From: Barthelona sp. PCE
Lineage: Eukaryota > Metamonada: BaSk clade
Reading direction: 5' to 3'
NCBI GenBank assembly: GCA_040285745.1
Contig: JAUFOR010000005.1
Span: 496,001-560,000, forward strand
Length of the DNA: 64,000 bases
Below are positions 47,466-56,505 of the stretch, one piece after another; position 1 is the stretch's first letter; each line of letters begins with the position of its first letter. The notes under the pieces were generated by a model. The model did no database searches, had not been told where the DNA came from, and was given only the letters and a program-made list of their open reading frames with translations. The position numbers and the translations under genes are program-made.

Positions 47466-48578
47466 CTATGTTCTCAATTTAATTTGAATAACATCGTAGT
47501 CACCCAACTCATGTGTTATACCCTTCCTGGTAGGACTAAATTTCACTGAACTGCCGAAAATTGTGGCATATTCAAATCTCTCTAAGAAACTGGAGTGAAT
47601 CTTATCACAGAGGTCTGCCAGGGTGCTGCCGCGCTTCAATAATATGGGGTCATGGAAAGTAGGATACTTCTCAGAAGGAGATTTGGTGAAAACACGAATA
47701 TAATTAATATGATGCCAAACAGAAGCCTTTAACCATTCAAACCCCATCTGCTCTGTTGCCGATATGACCACGTTATGAGGATCTAATGTAGTTAAACGAT
47801 CAATCTCAGACATTGTTAGTAAATCTGCCTTGTTGAATGTGTATACACAAGGGATGTACGAAACATTATTACTGATGGAATCAATGAGCTGTTGCGGGGT
47901 TGCGTCGCAGTTAACGGTGACATCCGCATGATGTATGTTAAATTGCTTCAAAATGGACTGAACGAGGTCGTTATCAAGATGTGTTTGCCTACAGCTCGAC
48001 ATGTAATGGACGCCACCTATTGTCTTTCTCGTCACAGAGATGGGCGGTTTCCTTTCATTCAAACGCACATTAGCCAAATCAAGTTCTCGTGTAAGGGCTT
48101 CACGTTGGGCCTCACCACGCTCTGCATCAAGCATCATGACAATACAATCACATGTTCTGACAACCGCGAGCACGTCACGGCCGTAATCACCTCTTCCCAT
48201 AGAGAAACCTTGAATAATACCAGGTAAATCTAAAAGTGTGAATTCGCAATCCTCATACATGAAAGAACCTGGTTTGCACTCTACGGTTGTGAACTCAAAC
48301 TCAGCTGCACGGGAATGTGTTCCTGTAAGAGCTGAAAACATTGAACTTTTACCTACCGAAGGAAAACCCACAATACCAACTGTAATACCATGTTTCTTAG
48401 GAGCGAAACCCTGTCCGCTCTGTCGGGCTCCACTTTTCTTTTCTTGGACCTCTAACTGGCGTTCGAGTTCTGCTTTACGAGCACGAAGCAAACAAAGATG
48501 CTTTTTTGTTGCCTTGTTAACCTGCGTGCGGCTCACCTCAAGGGCGATCTCGATGATACGTTGCTTAATCTTCTGCAT
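47466..48578 (-). CDS. DRG2: DRG-family GTPase (DRG2-like)
   Basis: 370 residues from MQKIKQRIIEIALE; the frame extends upstream to 48662 but the typical family N-terminus begins here. Developmentally regulated GTP-binding proteins bind ribosomes and help translation with a DFRP partner. Motifs: N-terminal helix with TKKHLCLLRARKAELERQL, GFPSVGKSS (G1, 71-79), FTTVECKPG (G2), DLPGIIQG (G3), NKAD (G4, 249-252) and a C-terminal TGS domain (about 295-370) ending THELGDYDVIQI. RKGITHE and the ILLKRG segment are closer to DRG2 than DRG1. G4 has Ala for the usual Ile. Confidence 0.9.
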   Translation of the reverse strand: MQKIKQRIIEIALEVSRTQVNKATKKHLCLLRARKAELERQLEVQEKKSGARQSGQGFAPKKHGITVGIVGFPSVGKSSMFSALTGTHSRAAEFEFTTVECKPGSFMYEDCEFTLLDLPGIIQGFSMGRGDYGRDVLAVVRTCDCIVMMLDAERGEAQREALTRELDLANVRLNERKPPISVTRKTIGGVHYMSSCRQTHLDNDLVQSILKQFNIHHADVTVNCDATPQQLIDSISNNVSYIPCVYTFNKADLLTMSEIDRLTTLDPHNVVISATEQMGFEWLKASVWHHINYIRVFTKSPSEKYPTFHDPILLKRGSTLADLCDKIHSSFLERFEYATIFGSSVKFSPTRKGITHELGDYDVIQIKLRT

Positions 48579-49376
48579 CAATATCAATAAGTGATATCTG
48601 TGAAATGGTTGAAAAAAAAGTAACAATACAAAATTTGAGATATTCCGGTATACACACTCCATAACGAGTCACAATCTACTCTTTTGGTGTTATGACGTGT
48701 TAAGTTTTATTGAATCCCAATTTGACGTTGAGAAAATGAACAGATTGTCTGGTTTTGAATATAACCAAGTTTCCTTGCTTCTTGAATGTATTATTTAACT
48801 TTTACAATTTGTTAAAAGCATAAAAAGTATAGTTGCTTGAATGATGATAGATAGTGCAGGCGTGTGTACATTTGCCATGTTGCGTAAATGTTTACTTAAT
48901 TGTACATGATACATGGGTGAAAATATGCTGAATGCCTTAAACTTATAGTTATACACCGAAAAAATGTTTGCAGGATTTGCAAACCTTAGTAAGCATTTAT
49001 CACTTTTTCCATAGTGAAATGTGGTCAACATTTTTGAATCCCATCCGCCACACTCATTTGAGTGCTTTTAAGCAGGCTTTGAAAGTAAACAATTTGATGT
49101 TGCTGTATTCCTCATTGTGAAATATATTGGGCTACGGGGTTGATACTACCCCTTTCATTGTTGATCATTCAACTGTAAAGCCCAAATCATAATATTAATG
49201 ATGGAATAAATTTGCAGGCTCAAAAAGCTCAGTTCTCAAAGGATGAATTCTTCTTTCACACAGTCAGTAAAGAAAATTTTTCATAAAGAATTGGTAATAT
49301 AAGACATTGTATACAATAGCTGGTAATTTTCATTTCTCATCCATTTTCATCATTCAATCCGATTTTCTATCGGCCA
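48579..49376. other. long intergenic region between divergent genes
   Basis: About 800 bp, AT-rich. No gene, tRNA or convincing repeat is seen; only short frames without coding character. Confidence 0.55.
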
Positions 49377-50234
49377 ATGCACAAAAAATTCATCGAGGGC
49401 ATCCTTTACACTGTTGACAGAGATCCAATTCCTTCAAAAAACACAAAAACTACCTCCGTCACAACACTTGCTATTGACACAACAGAGACTATCCTCGTCG
49501 TTGGTTGTGACGATGGTAGGGCATGTGTCATTCGCACAAGCGATGGAACAATTCTGCGCTACCTTAATAAGCATAAGATGTCAATCAATGATGTGTGTAT
49601 ACATCCATCAAACGAAACATGCGCAACAGTCGGAATGGACATGCACATATGTGTCTGGCATCTGCCTAGCGGCCAACACGCGCGTTATTTTTCCCCAACG
49701 AAATCATGCGTTCTCTCGGCTGATTTTTACAACCCTGGACAGGTGCACGTCATAGGAGATAGGCGAGGCAACGTTGCTTTTGTGGACGTAGCATCCGAAG
49801 AGTCTGTTATTGTCGATGTTGAAGGTTCTGTGATCGACATTGCAGTCGACAATGCTAGTGAAAATGTTTATGTGTGTAGAGACATGAAACCGGCCTTAAT
49901 GCTGAATAGGGACGGAGATATAGTGCAAGAAATGGAGTTCGAAGCAGACTGTGTTTGTATACTGGATGATTCTGTACTTTTTGGAATGCAGAACAGTGTT
50001 ATCAATGCTGAAGGAGAAATAGTAGCTGAATTTGAATCAAAGGTAAAGAAATTATGTGTTTACAACAACAACTATGCCGTATTATGCAAGGACACCTCTG
50101 TTTATCTTTCCGATCAGGATATTATAGTAACAGATGCGCATAACAGCGTTATTCGTGCGCACGACATCGCTGTAGCTTCGAACAGGGTCTACTTAGCAAC
50201 AGAGTCGGGTGTTGTACGATTTGACATCGATTGA
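49377..50234 (+). CDS. WD40-repeat protein
   Basis: 285 residues from the ATG at 49377, preceded by CATCCATTTTCATC. WD-like repeats are visible: TLAIDTTETILVVGCDDGRACVIRTSDG, HKMSINDVCIHPSNETCATVGMDMHICVWHLPSG, then DRRGNVAFVDVASEE and weaker blades to the C-terminus. It should form a single small propeller and act as a binding platform. No specific family is recognised. Its stop abuts that of the next gene with no base between them. Confidence 0.8.
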   Translation: MHKKFIEGILYTVDRDPIPSKNTKTTSVTTLAIDTTETILVVGCDDGRACVIRTSDGTILRYLNKHKMSINDVCIHPSNETCATVGMDMHICVWHLPSGQHARYFSPTKSCVLSADFYNPGQVHVIGDRRGNVAFVDVASEESVIVDVEGSVIDIAVDNASENVYVCRDMKPALMLNRDGDIVQEMEFEADCVCILDDSVLFGMQNSVINAEGEIVAEFESKVKKLCVYNNNYAVLCKDTSVYLSDQDIIVTDAHNSVIRAHDIAVASNRVYLATESGVVRFDID

Positions 50235-52022
50235 TCAATCAGAAATGATCCAATCACATTTGATGAAATGAACAGTTTTAAGAAAGTCCAAAAAGCTACA
50301 TTCCACCTGTTCAACAATATCAACGATCTTATTTTCCATGTTGAATTGAAGAATATCATAAAAAAAATCATTTTTTTCTGGTAAAGTTGTTGTATATCGC
50401 ATAACACGATTATATCCGACCGTCAACATTGAATACTGACTTTTGACTGTCGTACCAACTGTAAAAGGCGGAACATCAATTTCAATATTCTTCAAATTAG
50501 AGTCATTCATCTCAAAAACTGAAGTACTCCAAAGTACCATAGTTTCATTAAGGAAAACCAATTCAATATCTGGCTTTCCACACGACGATTGTAATTTGAA
50601 TGCATCTGATGTGGAATCAACAGCTTGATCATTCGTTGCTCCTTGTGTTATAATTAAATGAATGTTATTAGGGGGTCGAAAAGACAGTAAGGCAATTGCG
50701 TCTGATCTAAATGGACTGACTTTTCCTTTAAAGAAACCTTTAGAAATTGTTCGTAAACGATGAATAAAAGGAGGTTGCTCAAAATTCTCTAAAGAATAAC
50801 TGCTTATACTATCGGAACATATTATGAAAATCCGATCTCTTGAAAACAACAGTGATCTGAACACCGCGCTTCCAAGTGGTGTATACGAGTGAATAATATT
50901 AGAACGAGCATCCATTAATTGACATATATCTTTCTTCCATCTACATTTAAATCTTCCAGTCAAATCATAATCCCAGTTCACAAAATTGTCCCGCGGCACT
51001 TCTCTGTTAAGGTAAAGGAAATTAAACGTATTTGAATTAATATTATATTTAAAAGGAAATAAATTAAAATTGAGTGCAAAAAAATTATCAATTATATTAA
51101 GAATAGGATACTCATGGAGAAGATATTCAAGTTCTAGCTCGCAGATACGGAATTTTTTTCCTTGTTTATAAGATATATAAAGAAATTGTGTGGAAAAATC
51201 AAGAAAAAAATTGGACTCATCATGTTGTACAGAAAACACATCAATCATACGTTTTTGAAAGCTATCATACCGTGATATCAGCGTGCCATTTGTAAAATAT
51301 AACTCATTATTTAACAATATACAAGAACAAGTGTCAAACTCTTTTGTTTCTTCAAAAACTCCAATATCAAGATATTTAATAACAAACTCACCATCCTCAG
51401 TGCGTGACAAAATGCACACAATCAGCTCATCTTCGTGATTCAAAGCACAGATTAGATCAGACTCTCTTTGATTCATTATTCGGCACTGGAATACAATTTT
51501 TTTGATTGCAAGCGCGAATACACGATCAAAAGATATCATGTCTTCTTCGTATTTGATTGCATGGACCTCATTGTTCCTTAAAATTAAGAAATAAGCAATA
51601 GAATTGATATTTAATGATAATATTTCACCTTCAATTTGTTGAATAACATCATTTTCATTACGGATTGTACCATCGAGACATATAAAAATGGTTTCGCTAA
51701 AAAAAGAATGTACTTTAAATAATAATGAGGTTAACAAACGTGGAGCATTCATATTCTCAATACGCCCATCCTTAAATGTTACAAATTGGTAATAACCAAG
51801 CACTCGCAACGCAATCTTTTGTTCCTGATCAATACAACCAAGCATAGTTGACAGATTTCGGATAACAGTCGGAAAACCTGAACAGACATTAATATTTTTT
51901 AATACTGCACAAATGTTGCGATCTGTATCTGTTGTTGCTGCTGTGATGACAGTATGCGTTTTGTTATAACGCACAAAACCAATATTCTCTTTGATATTTC
52001 CCCTGTTGGCTGGAATAGGCAT
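50235..52022 (-). CDS. divergent beta-propeller-like protein
   Basis: 595 residues from the ATG at 52022 (the frame is open 12 nt further but with a TTG). AT-rich. Repeating strand-turn-strand segments run through the protein (LICALNHEDELIVCILSRTEDGEFV, NNELYFTNGTLISRYDSF, DRIFIICSDSISSYSLENF) without classic WD residues. No membrane segment or catalytic motif. Similar in style to the genes at 33933 and 40978. Its stop touches the stop of the convergent WD40 gene in the shared TGATCA. Confidence 0.75.
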   Translation of the reverse strand: MPIPANRGNIKENIGFVRYNKTHTVITAATTDTDRNICAVLKNINVCSGFPTVIRNLSTMLGCIDQEQKIALRVLGYYQFVTFKDGRIENMNAPRLLTSLLFKVHSFFSETIFICLDGTIRNENDVIQQIEGEILSLNINSIAYFLILRNNEVHAIKYEEDMISFDRVFALAIKKIVFQCRIMNQRESDLICALNHEDELIVCILSRTEDGEFVIKYLDIGVFEETKEFDTCSCILLNNELYFTNGTLISRYDSFQKRMIDVFSVQHDESNFFLDFSTQFLYISYKQGKKFRICELELEYLLHEYPILNIIDNFFALNFNLFPFKYNINSNTFNFLYLNREVPRDNFVNWDYDLTGRFKCRWKKDICQLMDARSNIIHSYTPLGSAVFRSLLFSRDRIFIICSDSISSYSLENFEQPPFIHRLRTISKGFFKGKVSPFRSDAIALLSFRPPNNIHLIITQGATNDQAVDSTSDAFKLQSSCGKPDIELVFLNETMVLWSTSVFEMNDSNLKNIEIDVPPFTVGTTVKSQYSMLTVGYNRVMRYTTTLPEKNDFFYDILQFNMENKIVDIVEQVECSFLDFLKTVHFIKCDWIISD

Positions 52023-52264
52023 ATGCGAAATCAAATTTGCGTTTTAGATCAATAATTATGCCACAAATAAAAATTCCCACAATGAAAAGGAACAGAAAAA
52101 GAAGAACGAATTTCTTTCTCTGGTCCAAAGATTCAAAGCCGATCTTGTGTTATAAAACTTACATTATGCGCTAATGCTCTGTTAACACCATAATAAAGAC
52201 TATGTACTGTCAACTTATCACTTTTTTCCGTTAACTCCTTTTACTCCCTTTTCGCATTCCTTCA

Positions 52265-52276
52265 TCCCTTTTCACC
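52265..52276 (+). promoter_or_regulatory. pyrimidine-rich initiator-like element
   Basis: TCCCTTTTCACC lies 16 nt before the ATG at 52293, within a longer run of similar repeats (CTCCTTTTACTCCCTTTTCGC) starting near 52,230. Confidence 0.45.
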
Positions 52277-52292
52277 GACTGCACGTGATAAA

Positions 52293-53807
52293 ATGGAAGG
52301 TTTTCTTTCGTTTCTTTGGATGAAAACGGCCCAATTTAGGGACTATGTGTGTAATCCTAATCTTTCTGAAATTCTGCTTGTTGAAGGCGGTAAGCATATG
52401 GTAGATGCACAAATGACGTTAAACAAACAGGTGTCAGCATTCGCTGGAACATTTGCACAGAATTTCAAAGATTTCTTCACCAGTTGTAACTTAGGTGATG
52501 CAAAATTAGTATTTGAGATCCTTCATCACCGAATCTCCAACATGGAAAGACTCCTTCCCATCCCAGAGTTTGAAAGAGAAGAATTAGAAGACAACACAAT
52601 AGTTTTTGTAGCAATTGGCAATCCAGATCTCGATGATGAGTTCTTTAGATATCAACTAAGGATAATATTCACAGTCTGGAAGACCCTCAGTTTAGATTTC
52701 TTAAGTAATACGGATGTCTTAACCAGCGCAAAGATCAAAAAGAGGGCAATATCTGACAAGGCAGCTAATTCTCTCGATATCATCCAGAGAGTGGTGCGCA
52801 GGGCGTTCAACACCGACTGGGCGTGCTGCACGAGGCAGATCCGGTCGTTATTTGACCTTTCGCCTTTGAATCGAGTCTGTGGTAATTGCTTAGCAGAGTT
52901 TTCACGATGTTTTCAGGATTCTTCTTCTCAAATGTTTAGTTTATTGTTCCTCGATAATGTGTTATTGGTGGAGAATTGTAGTCTGGGAAATTCTTCTTTA
53001 AAGGAAACTTTTTTTTTCATTCAGCATTTAAAAAATGTTTTAATAGAATTTCTTATTGAAGATGGTGAAACTGATAGTAAGCCAGGTAGTTTTGATATTC
53101 AGTTTGTTAGAAAACCTTTTAATCCTTTAAGTGAAACTTCAAAACCTTATTGTATTTGTTTATATCGTTTTACAATAGAGGAACGTACTTTTGACATGTT
53201 AATATTGGTAGAACAAGATTTTAAGAAGGTGTTACCAAAACAAAAGCACATGAACTGCATTCGTAAATACGTTCCAGAAATTTCAACTTGTTATAATGAT
53301 TGCTATTCCGTTTACTTAGATCGCTTCAATAATATCTTTTCACCAACCATTTGGCCTGGTGTAGCGTTCCTTAGTTACTCTTCTGTGAACCATTCATTGA
53401 GATTAGAACCAAAGATTGATCAAAACGCTATCAATTTAAATACAGCTTTGAGCCAATTCATTATTAGAGCGCATAGACAGTTGAAAATGGGCAACGTTTA
53501 TTACCATGAAGCTACAGATGACTTTTCGTTTACTTATTGTTTAAGTAATATGCATCATTCTTATGAACGTGTTCAAACAGACGATAGTCCACTTTCCACA
53601 AAAATTTTAAGATCGATGACTAATTCACCAATGCTGCACCCGCTGACCATCCAGGAGAAGAGCTCAGAAAGTGCTGTATCTAGGAGAAATATTGTTGAAA
53701 TAGTTGTTGTTCATTTTGGTTTCATTACATGGGAAGAGATCTTCTCTGACGCAAAGAATATCCGCGATAGTTATCACCAAGCCTCTTTCGGTCAATGGTT
53801 AACGTAA
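52293..53807 (+). CDS. hypothetical protein, 504 residues
   Basis: A single frame from the ATG after several CCTTTT-type elements. No family is recognised and no signal peptide or membrane helix is clear. The middle (about residues 220-330) has alternating strands and helices (FLIEDGETD..., YCICLYRFTIEERTFDMLILVEQDF). A basic segment KIKKRAISDKAANS lies near residue 150. Only 61 nt separate its stop from the MSH2 start, same strand. A tract of about 110 nt near 52,780-52,850 is much richer in GC than the rest. Confidence 0.7.
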   Translation: MEGFLSFLWMKTAQFRDYVCNPNLSEILLVEGGKHMVDAQMTLNKQVSAFAGTFAQNFKDFFTSCNLGDAKLVFEILHHRISNMERLLPIPEFEREELEDNTIVFVAIGNPDLDDEFFRYQLRIIFTVWKTLSLDFLSNTDVLTSAKIKKRAISDKAANSLDIIQRVVRRAFNTDWACCTRQIRSLFDLSPLNRVCGNCLAEFSRCFQDSSSQMFSLLFLDNVLLVENCSLGNSSLKETFFFIQHLKNVLIEFLIEDGETDSKPGSFDIQFVRKPFNPLSETSKPYCICLYRFTIEERTFDMLILVEQDFKKVLPKQKHMNCIRKYVPEISTCYNDCYSVYLDRFNNIFSPTIWPGVAFLSYSSVNHSLRLEPKIDQNAINLNTALSQFIIRAHRQLKMGNVYYHEATDDFSFTYCLSNMHHSYERVQTDDSPLSTKILRSMTNSPMLHPLTIQEKSSESAVSRRNIVEIVVVHFGFITWEEIFSDAKNIRDSYHQASFGQWLT

Positions 53808-53830
53808 TCTTGTCTGTAAAAAAAAATTCT

Positions 53831-53839
53831 TCCTTTTCC
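53831..53839 (+). promoter_or_regulatory. pyrimidine-rich initiator-like element of MSH2
   Basis: TCCTTTTCC lies about 29 nt before the ATG at 53869, in the 61-nt spacer after the preceding gene. Confidence 0.5.
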
Positions 53840-53868
53840 ATTTCTTTAATAGTTTTTTGAAGGGTTTC

Positions 53869-56433
53869 ATGGGTCCTTTACGGCAAGATAAAAAGCTTCT
53901 GTCCTTTGTTAGTGGGATGCCGAGAACATCTGCAAATGTTTATCGATTTTATCTTAAAGATGACTACTATGTGAACTTTGATCATGCCTACGATATTGTC
54001 CAGAGGTTCTTCTCGACTGAAACAGCATTACACAGTAGTGAAGGCATGCAATGGGTAAACATCAATCACAATATATTTGCAGCAATCATTCGTACACTTT
54101 TACTTGAGGAAAACGGGACAGTGGAGACATACCAAGTAATAGACAAAGAGTGGGGTATATCCAGAATGGCAACACCAGGAAATTTAGTTGCTTTTGAAAA
54201 CATCCTTTTTGATGAGACAATCGATGCAAAAGTACCAACTACATGTCTTGTATCCATCAGCAGGGATCAAACGTGGGTGATAATAGCGAATGCAATGAAT
54301 GGAACTGTTTTTTCTTTTGATTTAGATACGAAGGATTTCGATCACACCTTAATCCAGTTAGAATCCCTGCTGATGGCTGAGTACTGCCGCCATGTGTACA
54401 AGTTACCCGACAAAAAGGAAATTTCAACCAGTTTAGAGCAACTATGGTTAAAAGTTACAACCAGCTTTCTTGATGCGAATATCGAGACTGTTGAGTTATT
54501 GAAACGATCTCAGGTCTCGGCCATCATTGGAAGTTACTTTGGTGAATCGCTAATTGATGAAACGCAAAAGCTTCAGATGCACATTGCGACATTATTAGCA
54601 AAATTGCAGCTTCCAAAACCTACAAGCAGCGCAGAGCACTGGAAGTTGATGAAGCGTGTTTCTGGTGATCTGTGCTTGTTGCCTAGTTGTGCAGTTGAAG
54701 CTTTGAATATATTGCCAACAAAAACTGAACCTTTGTCACTCTACAACACTTTAAAGACCACGAAAACACCCATGGGTGGGCGTCTGCTGCAGGACTTCCT
54801 GATGAAGCCGTTGACTGATGTGTCCCGTATCAAAAAAAGACAAATGTTGGTTGGAAGGCTTATTGATGTGAATCTGAAGAAGCTGTCATCGTTACTGAGA
54901 GGTATGGGTGATGTTGAGAAGCTTGCTCTTAAGATTCAGCGACAGAGAGCAACTTTAAAGGATATTCAAAAAATGTATATTGTTTTGTACAAGACTCAAC
55001 AAATCATTGAGCATCTTGAGGATGAAGACTCTATTGACTTGGTTGAAAAGCTCAGCGAAACCAGTCTCTTATGTAATAATTTCAAAAAAATGGTTGAGAC
55101 TGCAATAACAGTTGAGGCAAACGAAATAGTGCCTTCTAGTGTGTTTTCTGAAGGGTTACGCGTTCTGGAGGGTAAGAAGCGCAAGATTATGGACAAAATG
55201 GAACGTATCAGAGAAGACTTTTGTGATGAGCATGATCTAAAGAGTAGAGTCGTAAAGATTGATAATTCAAAAATGTATGGCTATTGTTTAAAGATATCCA
55301 GAGCACAGGAACGCAAGATAAGAGATGCGGATGTTGTTATAATGTCCTCAAAAAAGACAGGCGTGCATTTTACAACAACACGATTTGCTAACCTTAAAGA
55401 TAAATACGCTGCTTTGGAGGAGGAGTACCAGCAAGAAAGCTCAGAGTTTAAGTTGCAGATTCGTACTGTTGCAGCATCTTATAGTGAAATTTTCATTACA
55501 TTAGCTGCATTATTAGCAGAATTGGATGTGTTTGTTGCATTTGCAACCTTTTCTTCCCATCCCCAGTACCCAATGGTATGCCCTGACGTTGTTGATAGCG
55601 ATGCATCTGTTTTTTCGTTCGATAATGGTCGTCACGCTATTCTAGAAAGAAATATTGCTTATGTCCCCAATAATCTTCGCTTTGAAAAGGGCGAGCGCGA
55701 GATTGGCATAATCACTGGTGTTAACGCGGGTGGAAAGAGTTCCTTTATCCGTACGAGTTGTTTAATCATTTTGCTTGCTCAGATAGGTTGTTTTGTACCT
55801 TGTTCATACTGTCAAATATCACCATTCGACGCCATATTGACCCGAATCGGTGCCAGTGACTCTCTGCGCAAACATCTTTCAACTTTCCTCATGGAGATGA
55901 CAGAGGTGAGCTCCATGCTCCAACACGCCACCAACCGTAGTTTCTTATGCATAGATGAGCTAGGTAGGGGCACATCGAGCGCAGACGGATACGGTATCTC
56001 GAGGGGAGTCATAGAATATTTATCAGATATCACAAGGCCTTTCTGTTTATTTGCAACCCATTTCCATGAATTAACCGTGTTAGATGAGGTGATCCCAACG
56101 TGCTTTAACCTCCATGTCGAGGCAGAGGTGGATAGCGAGACCCAAACGATGAAGTTTGACTTTAAAGTTCGTCAAGGCACATTTGGGAAATCACTGGGTG
56201 TTGTACTCGTTGAGTCGATCGGATTTCCAGAGCAGGTGATATCCACCGCTTACAGGAAGTTGGCGGAGATTGACGAGGCCAACAAGACTCAGAAGGTGGA
56301 GATGGAGGAAGATGAAGTGGATGAAGAGACTTTAAGAAAGGAATGGGCTTTAAGGAGTTTTGCAGGTCTTGATTTCGCAAACCTCACCGAAGAGGAATGT
56401 TCAATGGTCTTTAATTACTTCAAGTCTGCTTAG
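53869..56433 (+). CDS. MSH2: DNA mismatch repair protein MSH2
   Basis: ATPase subunit of the MutS-alpha and MutS-beta complexes that bind mismatches in nuclear DNA. The protein is 854 residues, slightly shorter than other MSH2. The N-terminal mismatch-binding region starts at VYRFYLKDDYYVNFDHA. The lever and clamp carry LSLYNTLKTTKTPMGGRLLQ. The ATPase has ITGVNAGGKSS (P-loop, near residue 616), STFLMEMTEVSSML, LCIDELGRGTSS (Walker B, near 693) and FATHFHELT (near 729). FIPN(D/N)-type sequence before the P-loop and the YGYCLKISRAQERKIR stretch fit MSH2 better than MSH3 or MSH6. The P-loop has V and A where the family has P and M, but the G-K-S core is intact. The first ATG is at 53869. Confidence 0.92.
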   Translation: MGPLRQDKKLLSFVSGMPRTSANVYRFYLKDDYYVNFDHAYDIVQRFFSTETALHSSEGMQWVNINHNIFAAIIRTLLLEENGTVETYQVIDKEWGISRMATPGNLVAFENILFDETIDAKVPTTCLVSISRDQTWVIIANAMNGTVFSFDLDTKDFDHTLIQLESLLMAEYCRHVYKLPDKKEISTSLEQLWLKVTTSFLDANIETVELLKRSQVSAIIGSYFGESLIDETQKLQMHIATLLAKLQLPKPTSSAEHWKLMKRVSGDLCLLPSCAVEALNILPTKTEPLSLYNTLKTTKTPMGGRLLQDFLMKPLTDVSRIKKRQMLVGRLIDVNLKKLSSLLRGMGDVEKLALKIQRQRATLKDIQKMYIVLYKTQQIIEHLEDEDSIDLVEKLSETSLLCNNFKKMVETAITVEANEIVPSSVFSEGLRVLEGKKRKIMDKMERIREDFCDEHDLKSRVVKIDNSKMYGYCLKISRAQERKIRDADVVIMSSKKTGVHFTTTRFANLKDKYAALEEEYQQESSEFKLQIRTVAASYSEIFITLAALLAELDVFVAFATFSSHPQYPMVCPDVVDSDASVFSFDNGRHAILERNIAYVPNNLRFEKGEREIGIITGVNAGGKSSFIRTSCLIILLAQIGCFVPCSYCQISPFDAILTRIGASDSLRKHLSTFLMEMTEVSSMLQHATNRSFLCIDELGRGTSSADGYGISRGVIEYLSDITRPFCLFATHFHELTVLDEVIPTCFNLHVEAEVDSETQTMKFDFKVRQGTFGKSLGVVLVESIGFPEQVISTAYRKLAEIDEANKTQKVEMEEDEVDEETLRKEWALRSFAGLDFANLTEEECSMVFNYFKSA

Positions 56434-56505
56434 CTGTTAGTAAACAATGCAAACAATACAGAAAGACAACACTGTTTACTTTTCTTTTTCTTTTTCTTAT
56501 ACTTA

